Shown: in pieces, positions 54,051 to 64,000 of the stretch
How the letters are laid out: every line of letters starts with the position of its first letter
Numbering within the stretch: position 1 is the first letter of the stretch
Source: Elusimicrobia bacterium GWB2_63_22
GTDB lineage: Bacteria > Elusimicrobiota > Elusimicrobia > Elusimicrobiales > UBA9959
Reading direction: 5' to 3'
Assembly: GCA_001799735.1 (NCBI GenBank)
Contig: MGUA01000033.1
Location: 1-64,000 of the forward strand
Length of the DNA: 64,000 nt
Notes under the pieces: generated by a model
Told to the model about the DNA's origin: nothing
Seen by the model: only the letters and a program-made list of their open reading frames with translations
Database searches by the model: none
Program-made: the position numbers and the translations under genes

Positions 54051-54766
54051 AACTAGAATGCGCCCTGCTTGAAAAATCCTTCGGCCGCCGCCAGGTGGTC
54101 AACGGCATCTCCCTGCACGTCAACTCAGGAGAGGTCTGCGGCCTGCTGGGCCCCAACGGCGCCGGCAAGACCACCACTTTCCACATGCTGGTCGGCTTCC
54201 TGGAGCCGGACGCCGGCCAGGTCTTCATGGACGGCCGGGACGTGACCAAAGAGCCCATGTTCCAGCGCGCCCGCGGCGGTATAGGCTACCTGGCGCAGGA
54301 ACCCACCGTTTTCCGCGGCCTTACCGTGGCCGAGAACCTTGAAGCCATACTGGAGCGCACCACCCCCGACAGGGCCGTCATGCGCGAAAGGGTGGACTCG
54401 CTGCTGGGCGAGTTCGGCCTGATGAAGCTGAAGGACCAGAAGGCCTGGACGCTTTCCGGCGGCGAGAAGCGCCGGCTGGAAGTGGCCCGGGTCATGATAA
54501 ACGACCCGAAGATCATCCTGCTCGACGAGCCCTTCGTCGGCATCGACCCCATTACCGTCAGCGACCTCAAGAAGATCATCCTGCACCTCAAGGACAAGGG
54601 CATCGGCGTGCTCATCACCGACCACAACGTGCGCGAGACCCTCTCCATCACCGACCGCTCCTACCTCATCTACAACGGCCAGCTCCTCATCGACGGCAAC
54701 GCCGACACCCTGCTCAACGACCCCAAAGCCCGCGAGCTCTACCTCGGCTGGGACTTCAAGCTGTAA
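54047..54766 (+). CDS. lptB: LPS export ABC transporter ATPase LptB
   Basis: The 239-residue ATPase has Walker A GPNGAGKTTTFHMLVG, the Q-loop region IGYLAQEPTVFRGLTVAEN typical of LptB, signature LSGGEKRRLEVAR, and Walker B IILLDEPFVGIDPITV. It powers LPS extraction with LptF and LptG, which are not in this window. It ends the operon; palindromic element B and a terminator follow. Confidence 0.95.
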   Translation: MKLECALLEKSFGRRQVVNGISLHVNSGEVCGLLGPNGAGKTTTFHMLVGFLEPDAGQVFMDGRDVTKEPMFQRARGGIGYLAQEPTVFRGLTVAENLEAILERTTPDRAVMRERVDSLLGEFGLMKLKDQKAWTLSGGEKRRLEVARVMINDPKIILLDEPFVGIDPITVSDLKKIILHLKDKGIGVLITDHNVRETLSITDRSYLIYNGQLLIDGNADTLLNDPKARELYLGWDFKL

Positions 54767-54774
54767 TCGTCTCC

Positions 54775-54892
54775 CCGGCCGCACAGGGCCTGGCCCCTCG
54801 CTCCTGTACTGCAGGGAACCGTTGCGCGGTTCCCCCCCGAAGCGGGGCCCCCCTTCCCCAAAGTCGCTCGGAACCAGGCCCTGTACGGCCGG
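54775..54892. repeat. Long imperfect palindrome, element B
   Basis: This 118-bp non-coding element has 19-bp arms (54775-54793 and 54874-54892). They match as inverted repeats at 18 of 19 positions; the exception is a G-T pair when read on the minus strand. Inside are a hairpin GGGAACCG-ttgcg-CGGTTCCC and a C-rich stretch. The layout resembles family A, but the core shows no clear sequence match to it. It lies between lptB and the terminator at 54903-54931. Confidence 0.75.
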
Positions 54893-54902
54893 GAGGGCAA
54901 AT

Positions 54903-54931
54903 AAAAACCGCCGGTTCAGCCGGCGGTTTTT
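54903..54931. terminator. Bidirectional Rho-independent terminator
   Basis: A 12-bp stem AAAAACCGCCGG/CCGGCGGTTTTT with loop TTCAG. T-runs are present in both directions. It separates the lpt operon (+) from the TPR gene (-). Confidence 0.93.
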
Positions 54932-54950
54932 ATTTAACGGCGTGCCCCGC

Positions 54951-56000
54951 TCAGGTGAAGGTTTCGAGGTGGGTGTGGAGGCCGTGGGCGCGGATGTGGC
55001 GCATGGCGGCGGCGTGCTGCGCTTCCGCTTTGGCCGTCTGGCCCATGAGGTAGTAGAGGTTGGCCAGCGAGAGCAGGGTGAGGGCTTCGCCGCGCGGCTC
55101 GGAGCGGCCTTTGAACAGTTCGGCGGCCTTGCGGTAATTCTTGAGAGCGGCGGAGAAGTCCCCGTTCTTTTTTTTGATCTCCCCCATCCCCCACTCCACA
55201 AACCCCAGGTCCGCCCAGTCGGACAGGCCCGAGTAAAGTTTATGCGCGCGGGTATAACCGGCGTACGCCTCCTCCAGGCGGCCCAGCTGGCGCAGCACGT
55301 TGGCCGTGCCGCATTCGGCGTAGGCTTTGGCGAAAGCGTCGTCGGTGCGGCCGAACAGGCGGCGCGCCCGCACATAGCAGTCCAGCGCGCGGCCCATGAA
55401 ACCGGCCACGCGCAGGATGCCGCCCAGGCCGAACAGGGCGTAGCCTGCCGCGGCCTCGTCCTTGTCCTTACCCGCGGCGGCGAGCGAACCCTCGAAAGCG
55501 GCTATCCCCTCGGCGTAGCGGCCCTGCAGGCGGTAAAGCCCGCCCAGCGCCCACAGCGAGAAGGCCGCCCCGGCCAGGTCCCCGCTCTTTTTATAAGCCT
55601 TGTAAAGTTTCTCCAGCAGCCTGGCGGCTTCGGCCAGGCGGCCCACCAGGCGCAGGGCCAGGGCCCATTCCAGTTCGGCCTCGGCAGCGTAAATCCCCAG
55701 TTTTTTTGCCAGAGCCAGCGCGCTCTTCGCCGCAGCCAGCGCGCCATCCTCGTCGCCCAGCGCGCGGAAGCAGCGGGCTTCGCTGAGCCGCGCCTCCAGC
55801 GCCAGTTCCTCGTCGCCCCGCGCCGCGCCCCGGGCGGAGGCATACTCTTTCAGCGCCTCGCCAAAAAGCCCCAGCCCGCGCAAGGCCTCGCCCTTGAGCA
55901 GCAGCCAGCGCCCGCGCCCGGCCCCCGGTTTAACTTTCTTAAGCCCGGCCAGCGCCCTGGCGAACTCGCCGTTATCTAAAAGTTTTTCTATTTTTTCCAT
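54951..56000 (-). CDS. Tetratricopeptide-repeat protein
   Basis: The start at 56000 gives 349 residues; AGAGGA lies 7 bases before that ATG. The upstream in-frame ATG at 56106-56108 would add residues read from the glycosylase gene. No signal peptide is seen. About eight TPR-type helical hairpins run through the chain, with units such as GLFGEALKEYASARGAARG, RLAEAARLLEKLYKAYKKSG and YAEGIAAFEGSLAAAGKDK. This is a cytoplasmic protein-binding scaffold with unknown partner. It overlaps the glycosylase gene by 29 bases. Confidence 0.85.
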   Translation of the reverse strand: MEKIEKLLDNGEFARALAGLKKVKPGAGRGRWLLLKGEALRGLGLFGEALKEYASARGAARGDEELALEARLSEARCFRALGDEDGALAAAKSALALAKKLGIYAAEAELEWALALRLVGRLAEAARLLEKLYKAYKKSGDLAGAAFSLWALGGLYRLQGRYAEGIAAFEGSLAAAGKDKDEAAAGYALFGLGGILRVAGFMGRALDCYVRARRLFGRTDDAFAKAYAECGTANVLRQLGRLEEAYAGYTRAHKLYSGLSDWADLGFVEWGMGEIKKKNGDFSAALKNYRKAAELFKGRSEPRGEALTLLSLANLYYLMGQTAKAEAQHAAAMRHIRAHGLHTHLETFT

Positions 56001-56784
56001 ATAGGGTCCTCTTTGCGCAGACCCCGCCGAGAGGGCAGGGGCCGCAGAGCGGTTTTGACTTTCTGCAGAAATCCTTGCCCAGCCTGACCAGCAGGGCGTG
56101 ATATTCATTATACACTTTTACGTCGGACGGCACTCCCCCCTCGAAGAGCGCCCGCCAGCCCTCATAGGAAAGGCCGCGGGCCAGAGCGGCCCTTTCCCCC
56201 AGCCTGCGCGTATAGGCGTCTATCACAAAGGAGGGCTTGCCGGCCGCGTACAGCACCAGGCAATCCGCCGTCTCAGGCCCGACGCCTTTGTACGACAGCA
56301 GTTCCTTGCGGAGCTCTCCGGCCGGGGAGGCGGCGAACCAGGCTTTTAAACCTTCCGGGTGTTCGGCCAGCGCGCGGCGGCAGAACTCCCTGAGGCGGCG
56401 CGCCTTCTGCTTATAATAGCCGCTGCTGCGTATCGCCCGCTCCAGCCTGGGCAGCGGGCAGGCGGCTATCCCGGCCTGGGTCATCAAGCCGGCCTTGTGC
56501 AGCGCCCCGAGGGCCCGCTCCACGTTAGTCCAGGCCGTATTCTGCGTCAGCACCGCCCCGGCACAGATCTCGAATATCCCCCTTTCCTCCAGGGGGCCGT
56601 AAAAACCGGGGACATAGGCCGGCGCGGACCCGCCCGGGGGCGTGACCGGCCACCAGCCCTGCGGGCCGAGGGCCTTCAGCAGAAGGGAGTAGATGAGTTT
56701 CAGCTTTGCGGAAGGAGCCGCTTTATCTCGCGGAGCAGGTCGTCGAGGTTGTAGGGCTTCTTCATGAAGTTGCGGGCGCCGCAT
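55972..56784 (-). CDS. EndoIII-family DNA glycosylase, MagIII-like (no catalytic Lys)
   Basis: The 270-residue HhH-GPD protein has a conserved core ICAGAVLTQNTAWTNVERAL, LLSYKGVGPETADCLVLYA and FVIDAYTRRLGER. The catalytic Asp of the family is present (VIDAY). The Lys of bifunctional EndoIII (GRKTAN) is Glu (GPETAD), as in monofunctional 3-methyladenine glycosylases of the MagIII type. A 4Fe-4S site with spacing C-x6-C-x2-C-x5-C ends the protein. The ATG at 56784 makes an 85-base overlap with the receiver gene; a later non-ATG start near 56705 is possible. Confidence 0.88.
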   Translation of the reverse strand: MRRPQLHEEALQPRRPAPRDKAAPSAKLKLIYSLLLKALGPQGWWPVTPPGGSAPAYVPGFYGPLEERGIFEICAGAVLTQNTAWTNVERALGALHKAGLMTQAGIAACPLPRLERAIRSSGYYKQKARRLREFCRRALAEHPEGLKAWFAASPAGELRKELLSYKGVGPETADCLVLYAAGKPSFVIDAYTRRLGERAALARGLSYEGWRALFEGGVPSDVKVYNEYHALLVRLGKDFCRKSKPLCGPCPLGGVCAKRTLYGKNRKTFR

Positions 56785-57074
56785 TGTTTGGCCTTTTCCT
56801 TGCTTTCGTCGGTGTCCAGCGTGGAAATTATCAGGATGGGCGTGTGGCGGGTCAGGTTGTCGCGCATCAGGGCGTTGCAGACCTCGTAGCCGTTAAGCTT
56901 GGGCAGCAGGAGGTCGAGCAGTATCAGGTCCGGCTTCTCGCGGCGGGCCAGCGCCAGGCCCGCTACGCCGTCGGCGGCGTGCAGCACCGTATGCCCCTCT
57001 GCCTCCAGCACCTCTTTAAGCACGGTCGAGGCGGCCTTGCTGTCTTCTATCATCACTATCTTGCGGCCGCTCAT
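56700..57074 (-). CDS. Single-domain response regulator (CheY-like receiver)
   Basis: The start at 57074 gives 124 residues beginning SGRKIVMIEDSK. All receiver residues are present: acidic pair E10/D11, phospho-acceptor D54 in LILLDLLLPKLNGYEV, S84 or T85 in IISTLD, and K106 in FMKKPYN. There is no output domain. No histidine kinase is nearby. Such proteins act by binding partners. It overlaps the gamma carbonic anhydrase-like gene (ATGA) and the glycosylase gene. Confidence 0.92.
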   Translation of the reverse strand: MSGRKIVMIEDSKAASTVLKEVLEAEGHTVLHAADGVAGLALARREKPDLILLDLLLPKLNGYEVCNALMRDNLTRHTPILIISTLDTDESKEKAKQCGARNFMKKPYNLDDLLREIKRLLPQS

Positions 57075-57583
57075 CGCGCCCCCCCGGGCCGGTAATAGCC
57101 GGCGAGCTTTATATATTCTTTTTCCGAGTGGACCAGCGCGGCGCACTCGGCGTCCGTAAGCTGGCGTTTCACCTTGCCCGGGGCGCCCATCACCATGCTG
57201 CGCGCCGGGATCTTTGAACCGGGCGTCACCACCGCCCCGGCGGCTATTATGCAGTATTCGCCTATCTCGCACTCCATCACCACCGCGCCCATGCCGATGA
57301 GCGTATGGGCCCCCACCACGGAACCGTGGATGATGGCCGAATGCCCTACCGTCACGCCCTCGCCCACCAGCACCGGCCTGTCCAGGTTCGGGTGCAGCAC
57401 GGCCAGGTCCTGTATATTAGTCCCCCGGCCTATCTCTATGCGGTCCACGTCGCCGCGGATAATGGCACCGGGCCAGACGGAAACATCCGCGGCCACCTTG
57501 ACCTTGCCGATCAGGCAGGCGGAAGAATGCACCCAGGCCGAGGCGTCCAGTTCGGGCAGGCTGTCCATGAATTTTTCTATCAT
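57071..57583 (-). CDS. Gamma carbonic anhydrase-like left-handed beta-helix protein
   Basis: The start at 57583 gives 170 residues; a longer frame upstream would overlap the flippase-like gene. Hexapeptide repeats build a left-handed beta helix: VSVWPGAIIRGDVDRIEIG, NIQDLAVLHPN, GVTVGHSAIIHGSVVG, TLIGMGAVVMECEIG. The three zinc His positions are present (LHPN, GHSAIIHG). The YrdA/CaiE group is common in bacteria, and carbonic anhydrase activity is not certain for all. It overlaps both neighbours by 4 bases. Confidence 0.9.
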   Translation of the reverse strand: MIEKFMDSLPELDASAWVHSSACLIGKVKVAADVSVWPGAIIRGDVDRIEIGRGTNIQDLAVLHPNLDRPVLVGEGVTVGHSAIIHGSVVGAHTLIGMGAVVMECEIGEYCIIAAGAVVTPGSKIPARSMVMGAPGKVKRQLTDAECAALVHSEKEYIKLAGYYRPGGAR

Positions 57584-58635
57584 ATGCCCTTCCCGTGGCG
57601 CGAATGCACGTCGGTATGCGGCGGCTCCGAGGCGCGCAGCGCCCAATAGATAAAAACGCTGGCTACGGCCGGAAGCAGGTAATAGAACAGGCGGAACAGC
57701 AGGCTGGCGGTCAGGGCCTGCGCCACCGGCACGCCCATGCCCGAGAAAGCGGCCGTCATGGCGGCCTCCATGGCGCCCAGGCCGCCGGGCAGTATCGGGA
57801 TGATGGTCATCAGCATGCCGAAAGCGAAACCGGCTATGAGCGTGGTGGCGCCCAGGGAGACCCCCACGGCCTTGAAGGCGAAATAGAGGATGAGGATGTT
57901 GCTGACCCAGTCGCAGAAAACGTAGCCCACAACTTTAGGCAGCTCGAACTTGCGCCCGTGGATGGTGCGGATGCCCTCGTCGAGCTGGCATTCGAACTTC
58001 AGGAAGTTCTCGTGCGGGATCTCCTTTTTGGAGAAGAAAAAGATGACATGGTTGACCGCCACGAAAAGGCGGCGCGCCCAGGCGGCGCGCAGCTCGTGAT
58101 GAAAGAACATCAGCGTCAGGGCGAAGGCGAAGCCCAGCACGGCCACCACCCCCATCATGGCCTCCATCATGCTGCGGTTAAAGCCCGGCGACTGCATGAA
58201 CTGCAGCACGGCGCCCTCCACGATAATGAGGGCCAGGGCCAGGTAGATCAGGACGGTTATGACCACGGAGGACGTCACGCTGGCCCCGTACGGCACTTTG
58301 CGCTTGCCCAGCAGGTGGGCCCTGGTGGCGAAGCCGCTGATGCCGCCCGAAGAGACGAAATAGTTGACCGTGGTGGAGACGAAGGCTATGCCGGCCGTCT
58401 GCAGGAAAGGCAGGCGTATGCCGAGGATGCGCAGCACCTCCCACAGGGTAAGCCCCATGAAGGTATAGCTGGAAACGGCGAAGCCGAAAGAGAGCAGCAG
58501 CCACCAGTGGTTGGCGGTTTTTATGGTCTCGGCCATGGCCCCCAGGTTGGGATAGATCAGCCAGCCCAGGATGCACAGGGACAGGAGTACCGGGGCGTAA
58601 ATGGCCAGTTTTTTGCGCAAGGAGACTTGTTTCAT
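57580..58635 (-). CDS. Flippase-like multi-pass membrane protein (UPF0104/lysylphosphatidylglycerol synthase TM family)
   Basis: The start at 58635 gives 351 residues, beginning MKQVSLRKKLAIYAPVLL. About eight membrane helices follow. Family blocks are VSSGGISGFATRAHLLGKRKV and IIPILPGGLGAMEAAMTAAFSG, seen in the AglD2/MprF-N group. These proteins are thought to move lipids or lipid-linked sugars between leaflets. A longer upstream frame overlaps nadB's start region. It heads the minus-strand overlapping run and is divergent from nadB. Confidence 0.88.
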   Translation of the reverse strand: MKQVSLRKKLAIYAPVLLSLCILGWLIYPNLGAMAETIKTANHWWLLLSFGFAVSSYTFMGLTLWEVLRILGIRLPFLQTAGIAFVSTTVNYFVSSGGISGFATRAHLLGKRKVPYGASVTSSVVITVLIYLALALIIVEGAVLQFMQSPGFNRSMMEAMMGVVAVLGFAFALTLMFFHHELRAAWARRLFVAVNHVIFFFSKKEIPHENFLKFECQLDEGIRTIHGRKFELPKVVGYVFCDWVSNILILYFAFKAVGVSLGATTLIAGFAFGMLMTIIPILPGGLGAMEAAMTAAFSGMGVPVAQALTASLLFRLFYYLLPAVASVFIYWALRASEPPHTDVHSRHGKGI

Positions 58636-58732
58636 ATTTGCTAAAATTACTCTAGCGCCCGCTATTATTGTAAAACTTTTAAAGCGCGGATAAAAGACGT
58701 AAATTCCGCCCCCTCGCCAGCCGGGCTTTACC

Positions 58733-60325
58733 ATGACCATACACCGTTACGATTTCCTGGTGATAGGCAGCGGCGCCGCCGGCCTGCTGGCGGCCCGCAA
58801 GCTGGCCGTGGCCGGTACCGTGGCCGTGCTCACCAAGCGCGAGCCCGAGATCTCCAACAGCAACCTCGCCCAGGGCGGCATAGCCGCCGTCACCTCCCCC
58901 GACGACAACTTCGACCTGCACATCGCCGACACGCTGCGCACCGGCGCCGGCCTCTCCGACCCTGACCTGGTAAAAGGCGTGATCACCGAAGCCCCCGCCC
59001 GCATAAAAGAACTGCTCTTGCTCGGCACCAGGTTCACTCTTAAGGACGGCGTGTTCGAGCTCGGCCTGGAAGGCGGCCACTCGCGCCGCCGCGTACTGCA
59101 CGCCGCCGACGCCACAGGCCGCGAGATGGAACGCGCCCTGTTGGCGGCCTGCCGCGCCGAAGGGCGGATCACCTTCTTCCCTAATTATTCCGCGGTGGAC
59201 CTGATCCTGCGGGCCCGCCCGGCGCGGGTGCGCCCCGCGGACAACAGCTGCCTGGGCGCCTACGCCCTGGAGGAGAGCACGGGGCGTGTGCACAGCTTCC
59301 TGGCCTCCGCCACCGTGCTGGCCTCCGGCGGGGCCGGCAAAGTGTACCGCTACACCTCCAACCCGGACGTGGCCACCGGGGACGGCATGGCGATGGCCTA
59401 CCGGGCCGGCCTGGAGCTGGCCAACATGGAGTTCGTCCAGTTCCACCCCACCTGCCTCTACCATCCTCAGGCCAAGTCCTTTCTGATCTCCGAAGCCCTG
59501 CGAGGCGAAGGCGGCATCCTGCGCGGCGCCGACGGGGCGCCCTTCATGAAGGCTTATTCCCGCTACGGGGAATTGGCCCCGCGGGACATCGTGGCCCGGG
59601 CCATAGACTCCGAGCTCAAGCGCACCGGCGCCGACTGCGTGTACCTGGACATGTCGCATTTAAAGCCGGCCTTCCTGAAGCGCCGCTTCCCCACCATCCA
59701 CGCCAAGTGCCTGGCGCTGGGGATAGATATCACTAAACAGCCTATCCCGGTGGTGCCCGCCGCCCATTTCTTCTGCGGCGGGGTCAAGGTGGACAGGGAC
59801 GGGCGCACGGCCCTGACCGGGCTTTTCGCCATCGGCGAAGTCGCCCATACCGGCCTGCACGGCGCCAACCGCCTGGCTTCCAATTCCCTGCTCGAGGCCT
59901 GCGTGTTCGCCCACCGCGCGGCCGAAGCCGTAAAGAGCAGTTACGTGCGCCGCCGGAGCGCGGTAAAACCCGCCCCCTGGACTACCGGCAACGCCCGCCC
60001 CTCCGACGAAGCGGTCATCATCACCCACAACTGGGACGAGATCCGCACCCTGATGTGGAACTATGTGGGCATAGTGCGCAGCGACAAGCGCCTGGCCCGC
60101 GCCGCGGCCAGGGTGGAGATCATCTCCGCCGAGATCGTCAAGTATTACTGGGACTTCCTCCTGACCCGCGACCTGCTGGAGCTGCGCAACATCGCCTGCC
60201 TGGCCGGGGTGATCATCCGCTCGGCCCGCCGCCGCAAGGAAAGCCGCGGCCTGCACTACACGGTGGATTACCCGGGCACGTCCCCGCGGTACGGCAAGCC
60301 CACCCTGACGGACCGCTACCAATAG
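58733..60325 (+). CDS. nadB: L-aspartate oxidase
   Basis: The 530-residue FAD enzyme oxidises L-aspartate to iminoaspartate, the first step of NAD synthesis. FAD motif [19 protein letters not shown], then [13 protein letters not shown], the flavin His region [50 protein letters not shown] and [16 protein letters not shown]. The C-terminal helical domain is complete. NadA and NadC are not in the window. uvrA follows by 8 bases. Confidence 0.95.
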   Translation: MTIHRYDFLVIGSGAAGLLAARKLAVAGTVAVLTKREPEISNSNLAQGGIAAVTSPDDNFDLHIADTLRTGAGLSDPDLVKGVITEAPARIKELLLLGTRFTLKDGVFELGLEGGHSRRRVLHAADATGREMERALLAACRAEGRITFFPNYSAVDLILRARPARVRPADNSCLGAYALEESTGRVHSFLASATVLASGGAGKVYRYTSNPDVATGDGMAMAYRAGLELANMEFVQFHPTCLYHPQAKSFLISEALRGEGGILRGADGAPFMKAYSRYGELAPRDIVARAIDSELKRTGADCVYLDMSHLKPAFLKRRFPTIHAKCLALGIDITKQPIPVVPAAHFFCGGVKVDRDGRTALTGLFAIGEVAHTGLHGANRLASNSLLEACVFAHRAAEAVKSSYVRRRSAVKPAPWTTGNARPSDEAVIITHNWDEIRTLMWNYVGIVRSDKRLARAAARVEIISAEIVKYYWDFLLTRDLLELRNIACLAGVIIRSARRRKESRGLHYTVDYPGTSPRYGKPTLTDRYQ

Positions 60326-60333
60326 GACTTCTT

Positions 60334-63147
<2,814 letters not shown>

Positions 63148-63153
63148 ACACTA

Positions 63154-63290
63154 GCGTGTGCCATAGCGGCCCGGAACGCAAAAACGTGGTCTCGCACACC
63201 GTGCTCGCCACTCCCCGTCTCGCCCCTCGCGCTTACGCAAGCTCGGGGCTCCGACAGGGTTTTGCTAACCCGGGCCGCTACGGCGCACGC
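63154..63290 (-). repeat. Structured dispersed element, family A, copy 2
   Basis: This 137-bp element lies on the minus strand relative to copy 1 (43138-43272). Its 21-bp arms (63154-63174 and 63270-63290) are inverted repeats at 19 positions. Their sequence is unrelated to the copy 1 arms. The 95-nt core (63175-63269) equals the copy 1 core except that GT/AC becomes CC/GG, turning the GGTCC/GGACC stem into GCCCC/GGGGC. It sits 26 bases downstream of the peptidase gene on the same strand, in the convergent gap after uvrA. No T-run follows. Confidence 0.9.
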
Positions 63291-63316
63291 GGGCATTGCT
63301 GTATTTGGGAAGATTA

Positions 63317-64000
63317 TTAAGGTTTAGCGCCGAAGTTGATGAAGGGGAGGGTGGAGATCTGTATGGGCTTGAAGTTGAAGCTGGCCGACGGGCTGCCGCT
63401 GGGCAGGCCGTCCTTGCCGGGCTTGGAGTAACCTTCCAGCCAGACCGCCCATTTCCTGCCGAAGTCCAGGCCCGCGGTGACCCGGTAGCTCTTGAAGAGG
63501 GCGTCGTCGAGGGCCATGCCGCCGCGCAGGTTCTCGCAGAAGGTCTTGAACTGCAGCCGCGTATGCGGCCGGTAGAGATAGAGCACCGCCCCGTAGGCCT
63601 GCAGGTACCAGTCGGCTATCTGCGTATCCGAATCCAGCTGGTCGATCTTGAGCGAGAAGAACTTGTCGAAAGGCACCCGCCTCTCCGGCGGGAAGTAGGC
63701 CAGCGCGCGGCTCCACGCCCCCCCTTCCGGGGTGGCGGACTCCTCCATATACACGGCCAGGCCCTCGTTGACCCATTGCGGCGGGTAGGTGAGGCGCTCG
63801 GCAAAGAACCCCTCGAAATACAGGTGCGTCAGCTCGTGGGCGATCACGGCCTTCAGCTTGGCCATATCGCCCGTGTCGTAGACCACCACGGTCTTCTTGT
63901 TGACGTAGGCCAGGCCCTTGGACCAGCGCGGCGGCTTAAACTCGCCGTCGAGGTAGGATTTCTGCGAGGAGTAGATGTAGATCTTGGTCTTTTCGCGCAC
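63317..64000 (-). CDS. Gluzincin-type HExxH peptidase (peptidase MA-like), C-terminal part
   Basis: The frame runs off the right end, so the N-terminus is missing; 227 residues are visible. The zinc site is HELTH in LKAVIAHELTHLYFEGFF, with the third ligand Glu in PQWVNEGLAVYMEE, 19 residues after the second His. This spacing is typical of gluzincins such as the peptidase MA family. The C-terminal part is helical and ends without a membrane segment. Substrate and cell location cannot be judged without the N-terminus. Confidence 0.82.
   Translation of the reverse strand: MREKTKIYIYSSQKSYLDGEFKPPRWSKGLAYVNKKTVVVYDTGDMAKLKAVIAHELTHLYFEGFFAERLTYPPQWVNEGLAVYMEESATPEGGAWSRALAYFPPERRVPFDKFFSLKIDQLDSDTQIADWYLQAYGAVLYLYRPHTRLQFKTFCENLRGGMALDDALFKSYRVTAGLDFGRKWAVWLEGYSKPGKDGLPSGSPSASFNFKPIQISTLPFINFGAKP

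Noticed and set aside
60055-60333. 93-codon upstream extension of uvrA
   Set aside because: It lies in nadB coding sequence. The ATG at 60334 with AGGA upstream gives the normal UvrA N-terminus.

Overview
The window is a gene-dense, GC-rich bacterial chromosome segment with about 60 protein genes and one tRNA. The cell has an outer membrane with lipopolysaccharide: there are genes for Kdo synthesis and transfer, lipid A 4'-kinase, heptose kinase and phosphatase, heptosyltransferases, the Lpt transport proteins, a TolC-like protein and a PorV-like barrel. Secreted proteins carry FlgD-type C-terminal tails and one very long surface protein has a phage-tail-collar end. This mix is most like Elusimicrobiota or a related diderm lineage. 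That is an inference from gene content, because no rRNA is present.

Layout. 1-5077: end of a stomatin-like gene, then a TolC/RND pump pair with no adaptor gene. 5123-7462: two PepT-family genes, one intact and one that has lost catalytic residues. 7478-9230: a PhoU-like/PiT phosphate pair with a clear promoter and terminator. 9245-13574: flavoprotein, class II aldolase, PPC-domain protein, Era and a small membrane protein. 13575-17797: AmmeMemoRadiSam-type radical SAM enzyme, lipid kinase, an anchored protein of unknown function and two lipoproteins. 17926-24390: an apparent four-gene unit (HEAT protein, thermolysin-like secreted protease, PorV-like barrel, small barrel). 24473-24546: tRNA-Arg(UCG). 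24684-33620: yebC-ruvCAB, spoIID-like, queA-tgt and yajC-secDF. 34306-40089: Kdo transferase, then the giant tail-fibre-like protein and a small tail-bearing partner. 40256-54766: an envelope-glycan region ending in kdsB-pyrG-kdsA-zinc ribbon-kdsD-lptC-lptA-lptB; it supplies CTP, Kdo, lipid A phosphorylation, heptose chemistry and LPS export. 54951-58635: a minus-strand overlapping run (flippase-like membrane protein, gamma carbonic anhydrase-like protein, receiver protein, DNA glycosylase, TPR protein). 58733-63147: nadB and uvrA. 63317-64000: a partial HExxH peptidase.

The most unusual signal is non-coding. A 135-137 bp element occurs twice (43138-43272 plus, 63154-63290 minus). Its 95-nt cores differ at only four positions, and these form two compensatory base-pair swaps. 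The outer 20-21 bp arms differ between the copies, yet each pairs with its own partner. This points to a conserved folded RNA or single-stranded DNA. A third long imperfect palindrome (54775-54892) has the same layout with a different core. Other notable items are a DUF4254 gene split into two overlapping cistrons, a heptosyltransferase with a duplicated N-domain, a PepT pseudoenzyme, and several operon heads whose -10 box abuts the start codon (probable leaderless mRNAs). No gene-free stretch exceeds 300 bases. No CRISPR array, insertion sequence or rRNA was seen.
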